Source: Thalassococcus halodurans (lineage in GTDB: Bacteria > Pseudomonadota > Alphaproteobacteria > Rhodobacterales > Rhodobacteraceae). From it: a stretch of 64,000 nt of DNA. The notes beneath the pieces are model-generated. The model did not search any database. It was not told where the DNA came from and saw nothing but the letters and a program-made list of their open reading frames with translations. The stretch spans positions 186,001-250,000 of the forward strand of contig NZ_FNUZ01000001.1 in assembly GCF_900108225.1 (NCBI RefSeq). Reading direction: 5' to 3'. Shown here one piece after another: positions 1 to 8,342 of the stretch; position 1 is the stretch's first letter; each line of letters begins with the position of its first letter. The position numbers and the translations under genes are program-made.

Positions 1-1
1 C

Positions 2-904
2 CTAGCCGGCCTTCATGTGCAGATAGGTTTCTGCAAAGCGCTTACCCAGATGTTCTCCCGCGATGATCGGGTCTGATCCCTTGGGGGCCACGTTGGTCTC
101 GTAGTTCGGATTAAAGAACAACGGCACGGAAATTCGAGTCTCAGAAGTGCCTTTGACGCGGTGAAGCGTGGCCTTCACCTGCCCTTCCGTCCAGAACTCA
201 AGCATCTCGCCAAAGTTGATCACAAACGTGCCCGGCTTGGCCGACACCGGCACCCAAGTGTCATCGCCGGACAGCACCTCAAGCCCCGCGACACCGTCTG
301 TGCCCAACAAGGTCAAACAGCCATAGTCGGTATGTGCAGCGATGCCGAAATCCTTCTCGCCTGCCCAATCAGGCCGCTCGGGATAGTAGTTGCCCCGCAG
401 CAGCGCCATTGGCCGGTCGAAGTGTTGATCGAAGTACCCGTCATCCTGCCCCAGCGCATTCGCCAGTCCGCGCAGCAATACGCGAGCGACGGCCATCGCA
501 TCGCGATAGTAGGCAGAAATGACAGTTTCAAATCCTTCAGGCAAATCCGGCCAGCGGTTCGGCGCATAGACGGCAAGGTCGGAAAATTCTGCCCCCTCGG
601 GCAACGCAAAACCTGAATCGTAAACTTCTTTGTAATCGGGGTTGGCGTTTGGATCGACCTGTTCGGACTTGGGCGCGCCCCAACCGCGATTGGCCCCTGT
701 AACAGCCATATTCACACGCTGTTTCTGATCCTCGGGCAGTTCAAAGAACGCGCGATACATCGCAAGGACAAGACCCATCCGCGCTGGCGTGATGGGGGTA
801 TTGCTGATCGTAAGAAACCCGACCTCGCGCGCGGCTTTGGAAAGCTCCGAGAGGGTTTCAGGTGTACCCTTTTCAATATCGGCAAAGTCGAATTCGGGGA
901 TCAT
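2..904 (-). CDS. Isopenicillin N synthase-family 2-oxoglutarate/Fe(II) oxygenase
   Basis: Likely cytosolic non-haem iron oxygenase of the isopenicillin N synthase-like family. From the ATG at 904 the protein has 300 residues, near the usual 300-340. The iron facial triad is visible as H191-x-D193 (in the segment AAHTDYGCLTLL) and H248 (TLHRV), with R257-x-S259 as the 2-oxoglutarate carboxylate clamp. An N-terminal DIOX_N-like part precedes the double-stranded beta-helix. An in-frame TTG at 943 would add 13 residues, but the ATG at 904 has a GGAG 8 nt upstream, so I prefer it. The gene is complete: its stop lies at 2-4. It is divergent from tpiA. The substrate cannot be told from sequence. Confidence 0.9.
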   Translation of the reverse strand: MIPEFDFADIEKGTPETLSELSKAAREVGFLTISNTPITPARMGLVLAMYRAFFELPEDQKQRVNMAVTGANRGWGAPKSEQVDPNANPDYKEVYDSGFALPEGAEFSDLAVYAPNRWPDLPEGFETVISAYYRDAMAVARVLLRGLANALGQDDGYFDQHFDRPMALLRGNYYPERPDWAGEKDFGIAAHTDYGCLTLLGTDGVAGLEVLSGDDTWVPVSAKPGTFVINFGEMLEFWTEGQVKATLHRVKGTSETRISVPLFFNPNYETNVAPKGSDPIIAGEHLGKRFAETYLHMKAG

Positions 905-1024
905 GCCAGTGCTCCGATCTGTGATCCCTCCGATATTGCCCAACGGGTTTCCAGCCGCAAGTCGGCTTGACGTTTAGGCGCTAACAGGGAAGATGCGACC
1001 AAGATTTCAGGTAAGGGATACGAC

Positions 1025-1762
1025 ATGCGGATCAAACTGGCAGCAGGCAACTGGAAAATGAACGGCGTACAGGCCTCGCTGGCGGAAATCTCGGCGCTGT
1101 CTGATCATACCCAAGGGCCGTCCGAAGTTGCTATTTGCCCACCCGCGACTCTGGTCGCCGCCGCTGTTGCCATTGCCGGTGACGTGGCGATTGGGGGTCA
1201 GGATTGTCATGCCAAAACGTCCGGCGCGCACACTGGCGATATCTCGGCCGAGATGCTGAAAGACGCAGGCGCGGCTTATGTCATCACCGGCCATTCGGAA
1301 CGTCGCGAAGACCACAGTGAAAGCGATGCCGACGTGAATGCGAAAACCCAAGCCGGTTGGGCCGCAGGTTTGTCCGTGATCCTGTGCATCGGCGAAAGCC
1401 TTGAAGAACGCGAAAGCGGCGCAACTCTGGACCGGATGGCCGCGCAAATGGCCGCATCGGTGCCGGATGGTGCCACAGGGGCCAATCTGGTGATTGCCTA
1501 CGAACCCATCTGGGCCATCGGTACGGGCAAGGTGCCGTCGCTGGATGAGATTGCCGAGGTTCACGCCTTTATCCGCAAAACACTGACGGATCGCTTTGGC
1601 GACGAAGGTGCGAAGATGCGCGTGTTGTATGGTGGTAGCGTGAAGCCGTCGAATGCGGCGGAAATTTTTGCCGTGGCTGATGTGGATGGTGCGCTGGTTG
1701 GGGGCGCGAGCCTGAAGGCCGCTGATTTTTCCGGCATCATCGAAGCCCTGAACGCCGCATAG
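1025..1762 (+). CDS. tpiA: Triosephosphate isomerase
   Basis: Interconverts dihydroxyacetone phosphate and glyceraldehyde 3-phosphate in the cytosol (glycolysis, gluconeogenesis, Calvin cycle). It has 245 residues, the normal TIM-barrel length. Visible catalytic residues: N9 and K11 in GNWKMNG, H90 in TGHSERR, E160 in [11 protein letters not shown], and the phosphate-gripping YGGSVK near the C-terminus. The ATG has an AAGGGA ribosome site 6-11 nt upstream. It stands alone, divergent from the oxygenase gene and convergent with dctM. The stop codon directly abuts a three-hairpin repeat and is followed by a bidirectional terminator. Confidence 0.98.
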   Translation: MRIKLAAGNWKMNGVQASLAEISALSDHTQGPSEVAICPPATLVAAAVAIAGDVAIGGQDCHAKTSGAHTGDISAEMLKDAGAAYVITGHSERREDHSESDADVNAKTQAGWAAGLSVILCIGESLEERESGATLDRMAAQMAASVPDGATGANLVIAYEPIWAIGTGKVPSLDEIAEVHAFIRKTLTDRFGDEGAKMRVLYGGSVKPSNAAEIFAVADVDGALVGGASLKAADFSGIIEALNAA

Positions 1763-1821
1763 GGGCTTTGCCCCCTTGGCCTTCGGCCAATTCCCCCAAG
1801 GTTCTTGGGGACAGAAAATAC
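1762..1821. repeat. 60-bp triple-hairpin intergenic repeat, copy 1
   Basis: Three stem-loops in a row: 1762-1774 (GGGGC/GCCCC), 1776-1790 (TTGGCC/GGCCAA) and 1794-1810 (CCCCAAG/CTTGGGG), then an A-rich tail. A second copy at 17592-17651 matches at 55 of 60 positions. Four of the five differences fall in hairpin loops, so all three stems are kept. It starts on the last base of the tpiA stop codon. Confidence 0.85.
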
Positions 1822-1835
1822 ATCAGGTCAAAATG

Positions 1836-1865
1836 AAAGCGGCGCCCGATTGAGGCGCCGCTTTT
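1836..1865. terminator. Bidirectional intrinsic terminator between tpiA and dctM
   Basis: An 11-bp perfect stem (1836-1846 with 1854-1864) and a 7-nt loop, flanked by an A tract on the left and TTTT on the right. It can end transcription of tpiA on plus and dctM on minus, whose stop codon is at 1869. Confidence 0.85.
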
Positions 1866-1868
1866 GGT

Positions 1869-3245
1869 TTATTTGGTGATGATCTCGGGTCCCATCAGCA
1901 TGGTCGGTAGCCATGTGGACAGGAACGGGATGTAGGTCACCATGATCAGGAACACGAACAGCACCGCAAGGAACGGCAGAGCTGCACGCACCACCCGCAT
2001 CATCGGCATGCCAGCGACGCCCGATGTCACGAAGAGGTTCAGACCAACCGGCGGTGTGATCATGCCGATTTCCATGTTGACCACCATGATGATGCCCAGA
2101 TGGATCGGGTCGATGCCCAGTTCGATCGCAATCGGGAAGACCAGAGGCGCCACGATGACGATCAGGCCCGAGGGTTCCATGAACTGGCCACCGATCAGCA
2201 GGATCACGTTGACGATCACAAGGAACATCACCGCACCGAAGCCAGCAGACAGCATCGCGCCAGCAATGTGCTGCGGGATCTGTTCGTCGGTCAGCACGTG
2301 CTTCAGGATCAGCGCGTTAGCGATGATGAACATCAAGGTGATGGTCAGCTTGCCAGCCTCGAACAATGTATCCTTCGTGTCTTTGTGGAAGAAGGCTGTG
2401 ATCAGAGCGATGGGTTTGCGGATCAGGGATAAGTTCGCCTCACCTTCCGGACGGGAAAGCGGTCCCATGTCGGAATAGATGAAGTTCGCGATGATGAAGG
2501 CGTAGACGGCGGCCACGGCTGCGGCCTCGGTCGGGGTGAAGATACCACCATAGATACCGCCCAGAATGATCACGATCAGGAACAGGCCCCAAGATGCTTC
2601 GCGCGCCGAGGAAAACACCTCGCCCCAGCCCTGCCATTCGCCTTTCGGCAAGTTGCGAACACGGGCGATCACATAGATTGTGGTCATCAGCATGAAACCA
2701 GCCATCAGGCCCGGGATCACACCCGCAAGGAACATACGGCCCACGGATACGTCGGTGGCCGATGCATACACAACCATAACGATGGACGGCGGGATCAAGA
2801 TGCCCAGCGTACCTGCGTTGGCAATGACGCCAGCAGCGAAGTCCTTGGAGTAACCCACCTGACGCATACCTGCGATCACGATGGAACCGATGGCAACAAC
2901 CGTTGCAGGGGACGAACCGGACAGGGCCGCGAACAGCATACAGGCAAACACGCCCGCAATCGCCAGACCACCCGGCAAGTGACCCACCAGCGCGATTGAG
3001 AAGCGGATGATGCGGCGTGCCACGCCACCCGTCGACATGAACGACGACGCCAGAATGAAGAACGGGATCGCCAGCAGTGTGTAGTGACCTGCCATCGCCT
3101 GGAAGAAGCTTTGGGCGATAGAGGCAAGCGACGTGTCAGACAGCACCAGAAGGAAAACTGTCGAGGCGAAGCCAAGTGATACCGCAATCGGCACACCAAG
3201 CAGCATCAGCCCAATGATGAGGGCGAAAAGAATGACGACTTCCAT
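1869..3245 (-). CDS. dctM: TRAP transporter large permease DctM
   Basis: Large membrane subunit of a tripartite ATP-independent periplasmic (TRAP) transporter. It carries out sodium- or proton-coupled solute import in the inner membrane, with DctQ and DctP as partners. It has 458 residues and around a dozen hydrophobic segments, starting with MEVVILFALIIGLMLLGVPI. The conserved SGSSPATVVAIGS region and the IPPSIVMVVYA segment are present. A soluble loop of about 60 residues near position 260-310 makes it longer than the smallest DctM proteins. The ATG at 3245 lies only 4 nt after the dctQ stop, so translation is probably coupled. The operon ends at the terminator at 1836-1865. Confidence 0.96.
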   Translation of the reverse strand: MEVVILFALIIGLMLLGVPIAVSLGFASTVFLLVLSDTSLASIAQSFFQAMAGHYTLLAIPFFILASSFMSTGGVARRIIRFSIALVGHLPGGLAIAGVFACMLFAALSGSSPATVVAIGSIVIAGMRQVGYSKDFAAGVIANAGTLGILIPPSIVMVVYASATDVSVGRMFLAGVIPGLMAGFMLMTTIYVIARVRNLPKGEWQGWGEVFSSAREASWGLFLIVIILGGIYGGIFTPTEAAAVAAVYAFIIANFIYSDMGPLSRPEGEANLSLIRKPIALITAFFHKDTKDTLFEAGKLTITLMFIIANALILKHVLTDEQIPQHIAGAMLSAGFGAVMFLVIVNVILLIGGQFMEPSGLIVIVAPLVFPIAIELGIDPIHLGIIMVVNMEIGMITPPVGLNLFVTSGVAGMPMMRVVRAALPFLAVLFVFLIMVTYIPFLSTWLPTMLMGPEIITK

Positions 3246-3249
3246 TGTA

Positions 3250-3939
3250 TTAACCCTCGCGGTTCATGTGCGCGACGTCTTCGACCGCGTCTTCGGCTTC
3301 GTGGCTGACGATCAGACCGGACTGTGTACCCTTCCACAGGCGAACAAAGGCCTGAGCAAAGCGGAACAGCAGCAAACCAGCGCCAAAGGGCAGCATCGCA
3401 TAGGGGATAAAGCGCGGGAGCTTTTCGTAGGATTCACCTTCGTTCATCAAAGGCTCGATCCAGCGCAGGAAATCGGGGATCGGAATGTCGATCGTCTCGT
3501 ACCATGCGCGGTAGGACGTGCGCTTCATTTCCTCGAACCCTGTCGGGAACCAGCGGCCGGTTGTTTGCGGCAGGTTCGCGAAGTTCGCCCAATAGTCCCA
3601 CGCGCCTTTGAACAGCAGGAACGCATAGGCCAGACACACAGCGCCTGCAAAAAGCGTAACCACACGACGTGTCCCTGTGGGCAGAATGTTAACGACCGCG
3701 TCAACACCAAGGTGTGCTGTAACTTTCACGCAATAGCTGACACCGAACAGGACAAGCCATGCAAACAGAAGTGATGTTGCTTCTAGGCCCCAGATCAGGC
3801 CGGTATTGAATCCGTACCGCAGAACCACGTTTACGAACGTGATCAGCGTCATAAGCCCGAGGATGATCGCGATGACGCTTTCCTCCAGCTCATTGACAAA
3901 ACGATGTACGGCACCGTTGGCCGTGCTTCCGCTGGACAT
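3250..3939 (-). CDS. dctQ: TRAP transporter small permease DctQ
   Basis: Small membrane subunit of the TRAP transporter, complexed with DctM in the inner membrane. From the ATG at 3939 it has 229 residues; an AGGGGA ribosome site sits just upstream. The TTG at 3969 is a poorer start. It has the four expected membrane segments (about residues 20-45, 55-75, 95-120 and 180-205 of this start). The stretch between segments 3 and 4, about 60 residues, is longer than in minimal DctQ proteins and contains a Trp/Pro-rich segment. This longer form occurs in TRAP systems of the dicarboxylate and mannitol-type groups. Confidence 0.92.
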   Translation of the reverse strand: MSSGSTANGAVHRFVNELEESVIAIILGLMTLITFVNVVLRYGFNTGLIWGLEATSLLFAWLVLFGVSYCVKVTAHLGVDAVVNILPTGTRRVVTLFAGAVCLAYAFLLFKGAWDYWANFANLPQTTGRWFPTGFEEMKRTSYRAWYETIDIPIPDFLRWIEPLMNEGESYEKLPRFIPYAMLPFGAGLLLFRFAQAFVRLWKGTQSGLIVSHEAEDAVEDVAHMNREG

Positions 3940-4016
3940 CGCTATCCCCTTTTTGAATGTCGGATACAAATAGCCCCGACACTGACCTTCAGCGCCGGGA
4001 CAATTTCTAAGTCAGA

Positions 4017-5021
4017 TTAGTGTTTTTCGTTGATCGCCTGAGCGGCGTCGATGTTTTCCTGACCTACATCTTCACGGAACTGATCCCAGACCGGCTTCAT
4101 GGTTTCGACCCATGCCTGACGCTGGTCTGCGTCCAGTTGGCGAACAACACCACCGGCTTCGATGATCGCCTGCTTGGCTGCTTCGTTCACGTTTGTGGAC
4201 TCAGCGTTCCGTGTGGCTGTCACCTCGGCGATGATTGTGCTCAGCTGGTCACGAACCGCCGGATCAAGGCTGTCGAACCATTCTGTCGATGTAACGACGA
4301 GATAGTCGATGATGCCGTGGTTGGTTTCTGTTGTACCGTCCTGAACTTCAAAGAACTTCTGGCCGTAGATGTTGGACCATGTGTTTTCCTGACCGTCCAC
4401 AACGCCTGTCTGCAGCGCGCCGTATACTTCCGAGAACGCCATCGGCTGCGGGGATGCGCCCATCGCTGCCATCTGTGCTTTCAGAACTTCCGAGTTCTGA
4501 ACACGGAATTTCAGGCCGTTTGCATCGGACGGCAGGTTCAGCGCTTTGTTCGCCGACATCTGCTTCATGCCGTTGTGCCAGAACGCCAGACCCAGCAGGC
4601 CGCGGCGTGTCATGGATTCTTTCATCGCCTGACCTGTTTCCGAGTTCTGGAACTCGTCTACAGCGTCGATGTTCTTGAACATGAACGGCAGGTCGAAGAT
4701 GCGGAATTGCTTGGTGAACTGTTCAAACTTGGACAGCGAAGGTGCCGCCAGCTGTACGTCGCCCTGAAGCATTGCTTCCAGAACCTGGTCATCGTTGTAG
4801 AGTGTCGAGTTCGGGAACACTTCCATGCAGGCAGTGCCGTTCATCTCTTCGTTGACACGCTCTTGCAGCAGGGACGCCGCGATACCCTTGGGGTGGCGGT
4901 CTGTGTTGGTGACGTGGCTGAACTTGATTACCATTTCGCCTTCGTCACAGGCAGCAAATGCAGTTGTCGCACCGGATGCCATTACCGCAGCGGTTGCTAC
5001 GGTCATCATCAATTTCTTCAT
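4017..5021 (-). CDS. dctP: TRAP transporter solute-binding protein DctP
   Basis: Periplasmic extracytoplasmic solute receptor that captures the substrate and delivers it to DctQM. It has 334 residues with a clear Sec signal peptide, probably cut after TTAFA (about residue 23). The mature part begins with the DctP-type segment EMVIKFSHVTNTDRHPKG. The conserved arginine region LKFRVQNSEVLKAQM and the GVVDGQENTWSNIY motif, diagnostic for DctP-family receptors, are present. The substrate is probably a C4-dicarboxylate, inferred from the linked dctBD genes. The start has a GGGAGG ribosome site 7 nt upstream. The gene lies downstream of tandem operator dyads at 5208-5258 and is followed by dctQM after about 80 nt. 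Confidence 0.95.
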   Translation of the reverse strand: MKKLMMTVATAAVMASGATTAFAACDEGEMVIKFSHVTNTDRHPKGIAASLLQERVNEEMNGTACMEVFPNSTLYNDDQVLEAMLQGDVQLAAPSLSKFEQFTKQFRIFDLPFMFKNIDAVDEFQNSETGQAMKESMTRRGLLGLAFWHNGMKQMSANKALNLPSDANGLKFRVQNSEVLKAQMAAMGASPQPMAFSEVYGALQTGVVDGQENTWSNIYGQKFFEVQDGTTETNHGIIDYLVVTSTEWFDSLDPAVRDQLSTIIAEVTATRNAESTNVNEAAKQAIIEAGGVVRQLDADQRQAWVETMKPVWDQFREDVGQENIDAAQAINEKH

Positions 5022-5207
5022 ATTGTCCTCCCAAAGACAGCTTTGAAGCCAAACACCTTCAGCAAGATGGACCTTGCTCAGGCGTTGAGAGGAACAGACA
5101 ACCCGAGGCCAAACGGTGCAAGGGATGAGCGCGAACTTTCTGAAATCTTAAGATAGGACGTAAAAACAGGCGGTTATCCGCGTGTTGGCATCTGCCCGAT
5201 TTTCTCA

Positions 5208-5225
5208 TGTGCGGATTTCCACACA
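5208..5225. promoter_or_regulatory. DctD-type operator dyad 1
   Basis: Imperfect inverted repeat TGTGCGGATTTCCACACA in the dctD-dctP gap, about 190 bp upstream of the dctP start. It resembles the rhizobial DctD upstream activator dyad as I recall it (TGTGCGGAAATCCGCACA). It is the outer of two copies. Confidence 0.7.
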
Positions 5226-5240
5226 ACGGTTAGCGCCCAC

Positions 5241-5258
5241 AGTGCGGAAAACCGCACA
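5241..5258. promoter_or_regulatory. DctD-type operator dyad 2
   Basis: Second copy, AGTGCGGAAAACCGCACA, with a perfect GTGCGG/CCGCAC core. Its centre lies 33 bp from that of the first copy, about three helical turns, so two DctD dimers would sit on one face of the DNA. I see no convincing sigma54 -24/-12 element between these sites and dctP. Confidence 0.7.
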
Positions 5259-5293
5259 CTATTTTGTGACTTCGAATCTGCTGCACAGCAGCA

Positions 5294-6520
5294 TTAGGCG
5301 CGAAAGTCTTCCGGCTTAAGGTTGTACTTGGACAGCTTGTCATAAAACGTCTTGCGCGGGAGCTTCAGCGCTTCTGCAGCGCGGCTGGCCTGCCCTTTTT
5401 CCCGCGTCAGCGTTTCGATCAGCAGCGATCTTTCGACCTGCGCCATACGCTCGGCCAGACCCATGCCTTCTGTCTGTGTGGCCGCATCCACAAGCCCAAG
5501 CGCAAAGCGCATTGCTTCGGACATAACAGCGCGCGCGTTGCCCGGCCATTCCCGCGCCATCAAGACCGCGATATGGTCTTCGGTGATCGCAGGCGGCGTC
5601 AGCCCCGCCTGCTCGCTTGCTTGTGCAACGTATTGCCGGAAGAGCACCGGAATATCTTCGGGGCGTTCTGCCAGCGACGGAATACGCAAGGTGCAGACCT
5701 GCAAACGATAGTACAGATCCGGCGTCAGCGGCCCGTCGTTGTCCGCATCATCCAGTGGAACGTCCGTCCCACCGATCAGCGTCGGACCGCCCTGTTCGAT
5801 CAGATCGACCAGCGCGATCTGCGTATCCGCAGGTAGCGCGCCGATTTCATCCAGAAAAACGGTGCCGTCCCCTGCGTCTGACCATAGCTTTTGAATATCG
5901 CTCCGGCTCAGCCCGCGGGATGAGCGTTTTTCAAAGTTCAGCTTTGCACGTGGCGAACTCAGGTGAATGACCTCGGCCACCTTGGACAGACCCGATCCCG
6001 GCGCCCCTGTGACCAGAATTGACGCCTTGGTTTTGGCCGCCGCCCGCACCGCGTTACGCAGCGCTTCGGCCTGTGCAGACCGACCAAAGATCAGACGCGA
6101 CGCCGGGTCACCGGCTTCAAGCTCGGCCTTCAAGCGTCTGTTTTCCAGCACCAATTGCCGCGTCTTCAGCGCACGCTGGATCACAGCCACCAGATCGGCC
6201 GGCGCGCAGGGCTTTTCAATAAAATCAAACGCCCCGTTCGACATGGCCCGCACGGCCATCGGAATATCGCCTTCGCCGGTCAGTAAGATCACTGGCAGAT
6301 CTGCATCGGCCTTCTTTGCATAGTCCAGAACATGAAATCCGTCTCGACCGGGCATGCGAATATCCGACAGGATGATGCCGTCGAAGTCCGGCGCGATCTT
6401 TTCTTTCACCTCGACAAACGACCCTGCGACCAGCGGCTCAAGATCGTTCAGCTCAAGCGTTTGCCCAATCGCATCGCGAACAGCAGCATCATCATCGATC
6501 ACCAGCACACGGTTCGTCAT
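5294..6520 (-). CDS. dctD: DctD-like response regulator with degenerate AAA+ domain
   Basis: Response regulator of the NtrC/DctD family, 408 residues. Order: receiver domain 1-120 (D9, D10, phospho-acceptor D53, K102), linker helix, AAA+-like domain about 143-320, and a C-terminal Fis-type helix-turn-helix (SRAAEALKLPRKTFYDKLSKY). Two key parts of a sigma54 activator are missing. The Walker A at 172-180 reads GAPGSGLSK in place of GESGTGKE, losing the catalytic lysine position. The distance to the intact Walker B (VFLDE, 221-225) is about 15 residues short, and the GAFTGA sigma54-contact loop is absent. It probably binds the dyads at 5208-5258 but works without sigma54, as known for the GAFTGA-less NtrC of Rhodobacter capsulatus. 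It overlaps dctB by 4 nt. Confidence 0.9.
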   Translation of the reverse strand: MTNRVLVIDDDAAVRDAIGQTLELNDLEPLVAGSFVEVKEKIAPDFDGIILSDIRMPGRDGFHVLDYAKKADADLPVILLTGEGDIPMAVRAMSNGAFDFIEKPCAPADLVAVIQRALKTRQLVLENRRLKAELEAGDPASRLIFGRSAQAEALRNAVRAAAKTKASILVTGAPGSGLSKVAEVIHLSSPRAKLNFEKRSSRGLSRSDIQKLWSDAGDGTVFLDEIGALPADTQIALVDLIEQGGPTLIGGTDVPLDDADNDGPLTPDLYYRLQVCTLRIPSLAERPEDIPVLFRQYVAQASEQAGLTPPAITEDHIAVLMAREWPGNARAVMSEAMRFALGLVDAATQTEGMGLAERMAQVERSLLIETLTREKGQASRAAEALKLPRKTFYDKLSKYNLKPEDFRA

Positions 6521-8283
6521 GCCGCCTGTCCTTCTTCCGTCGTTATTCCGTCGACCCAGCGTTCAAGGACCACGGTAAAAACAGCGCCGCCGCCCTCTGC
6601 GTTCGCACCCCGAATGGTGCCGCCGAAACTCTGCACAAGGCCATAGCTGATCGACAGACCAAGCCCCATGCCCTCGGCGCTACCCACCTTTTTCGTGGTG
6701 TAGAACGGGTCGAAAAGCCGTTCGGGTTCTTCGATGCCCGGTCCCGTATCGCGCACGCTCACAGACAGCTCCGGCCCGTCGTCGACGGCCACGTACAGCT
6801 TCCGCTCGGGGCTATCAACCATAGCATCGGCGGCATTGGTGATCAGATTTACAAAAACCTGTGCCAGTCGCACCTCACCTGCACGGGCCCAGACCGGACT
6901 CTTGGGAATATCGCAGATCAGCTCGACATCCGCCGCGTGAAGACGGGCTTCTGTCAGCTCAAAAGCCGTCTGAAGAACCCCGACAACATCGATCTTGCCC
7001 GAAGGAATACTTTCCTGCCGCGAAAACGCGCGGAGGTTCTGAATGATGCGGCCCATACGTCTTGCCAGATCAGAAATCCGGCTCAGGTTTTCGGCTGCAC
7101 GGTCGGGTTTATCACGGTCCAGAAAGGCCGATCCGTTTTCTGCAAAGGACCGGATGGCCATCAACGGCTGGTTCAATTCGTGGCTGATCCCTGCTGACAT
7201 CTTGCCCAGCGCCGAAAGCTTGCCTGCCTGAACAAGCTCGTCCTGCGCCTTTTTCAAAGCGGCCTCGGCTTCTTGCCGTTCAGTGACCTCGCGGCGCAAT
7301 TCCTTGTTCAACTGCAACAACGCCTCGGTTCGTTTCGACACGCGGTCTTCCAACACAAGGTTGGCCTCGGCCAGCGCACGGCGCCGTTCCAACGCCAGAA
7401 ACAGCAAAGCGCCGAAGAACAGGCTGACCGCCCCGACAAACGCGGCTTGAAGGCTGGCAATACGGCGGGCGGGAGACACATCAATCAGCGCCGCCCCCGT
7501 TAGGCCGACAACAGGAAGCGCTTCGGTGATATAGACAGCCGTCTCGGGGACATAGGGGCTCCAATCCTGCTGCCAGATCGTGTGGCTTCCGAACTGAACT
7601 GTGATCGCCTCGTAGGTACGCCCGTTCGGTGACACCATCTGCCGCGCGCCGTCCTTTCGCCAGAACAGAAGCTCGGACCGGTTGGTCGCAATGATGCGCC
7701 CATCTTCGTCGGTAAAGAACACACTGGGCAGGTTGCCCCGCCAGTCCTGCTCCAACGTATCAAGACTGACAGCCACAAGGATGATGCCCACCACATTCGC
7801 ATCTCCGAACTGCGGCGCGGCGAAATAGAACACGCGCTTGGCAACGCGATCCCCAAGCACGCCACGGCCCGATCCCAGCGCCCCGTTGGCCGCACGTTTC
7901 ACAAAAGAGGAAGTGAGAACATTTGGCGGAACAGCCTCGCCGATCGAAGCCAGCAATGTCCCGTCCGGAGCCAGCAAGGCCGCAGCCAGCGTGCCGGTTT
8001 TATCAGAGGCACGCAGCAACACCTCTTCTGCGCGCGCACGGCCTTCTTCTGTGTCAGCCCCGTACATATCGGGATGGTCAGCCATCAGAACCGCAAATTC
8101 GCGGTAGCGCTGAAGCTGGATCACCAGACGATCCGCAGCCAGTAGCAAATCGGACCGACCCCGTGCCGCCACGGGATCAAGCGCCTGCTTATAGCCGTTC
8201 GCCCACACGCTGCCGACGATGGCCATCACGACCATCAGAAAAACCGCCAGCGGCGTTTTTTGTGTCCGAAAGAAACTTCCCAT
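6517..8283 (-). CDS. dctB: C4-dicarboxylate sensor histidine kinase DctB
   Basis: Inner-membrane sensor kinase, 588 residues. It has a first membrane segment at about 11-30, a periplasmic double-PDC (Cache) sensor at about 31-278, a second membrane segment at about 278-298, a coiled coil at about 305-355, and a HisKA domain with the phospho-acceptor H368 (AGISHELNQP). The HATPase domain follows, with N box LVNLITNAADAMVD, DTGPGI and GMGLGLSIS. This is the standard DctB layout. It should phosphorylate DctD, whose gene overlaps by 4 nt (ATGA). The start has a GTGAGG site directly upstream. It is divergent from the P450 gene with only 59 bp between starts. Confidence 0.95.
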   Translation of the reverse strand: MGSFFRTQKTPLAVFLMVVMAIVGSVWANGYKQALDPVAARGRSDLLLAADRLVIQLQRYREFAVLMADHPDMYGADTEEGRARAEEVLLRASDKTGTLAAALLAPDGTLLASIGEAVPPNVLTSSFVKRAANGALGSGRGVLGDRVAKRVFYFAAPQFGDANVVGIILVAVSLDTLEQDWRGNLPSVFFTDEDGRIIATNRSELLFWRKDGARQMVSPNGRTYEAITVQFGSHTIWQQDWSPYVPETAVYITEALPVVGLTGAALIDVSPARRIASLQAAFVGAVSLFFGALLFLALERRRALAEANLVLEDRVSKRTEALLQLNKELRREVTERQEAEAALKKAQDELVQAGKLSALGKMSAGISHELNQPLMAIRSFAENGSAFLDRDKPDRAAENLSRISDLARRMGRIIQNLRAFSRQESIPSGKIDVVGVLQTAFELTEARLHAADVELICDIPKSPVWARAGEVRLAQVFVNLITNAADAMVDSPERKLYVAVDDGPELSVSVRDTGPGIEEPERLFDPFYTTKKVGSAEGMGLGLSISYGLVQSFGGTIRGANAEGGGAVFTVVLERWVDGITTEEGQAA

Positions 8284-8342
8284 GCCTCACACTATCAACA
8301 GCGCCCTTGCCTGCGCCAGAGCGAACCGTCTACGGATTGTGT

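Noticed and set aside
5022-5207. Possible sigma54 promoter upstream of dctP
   Set aside because: Minus strand has TTGCA near 5115-5120 and a TGGC near 5050, but neither has the partner element at the right spacing with both GG and GC.
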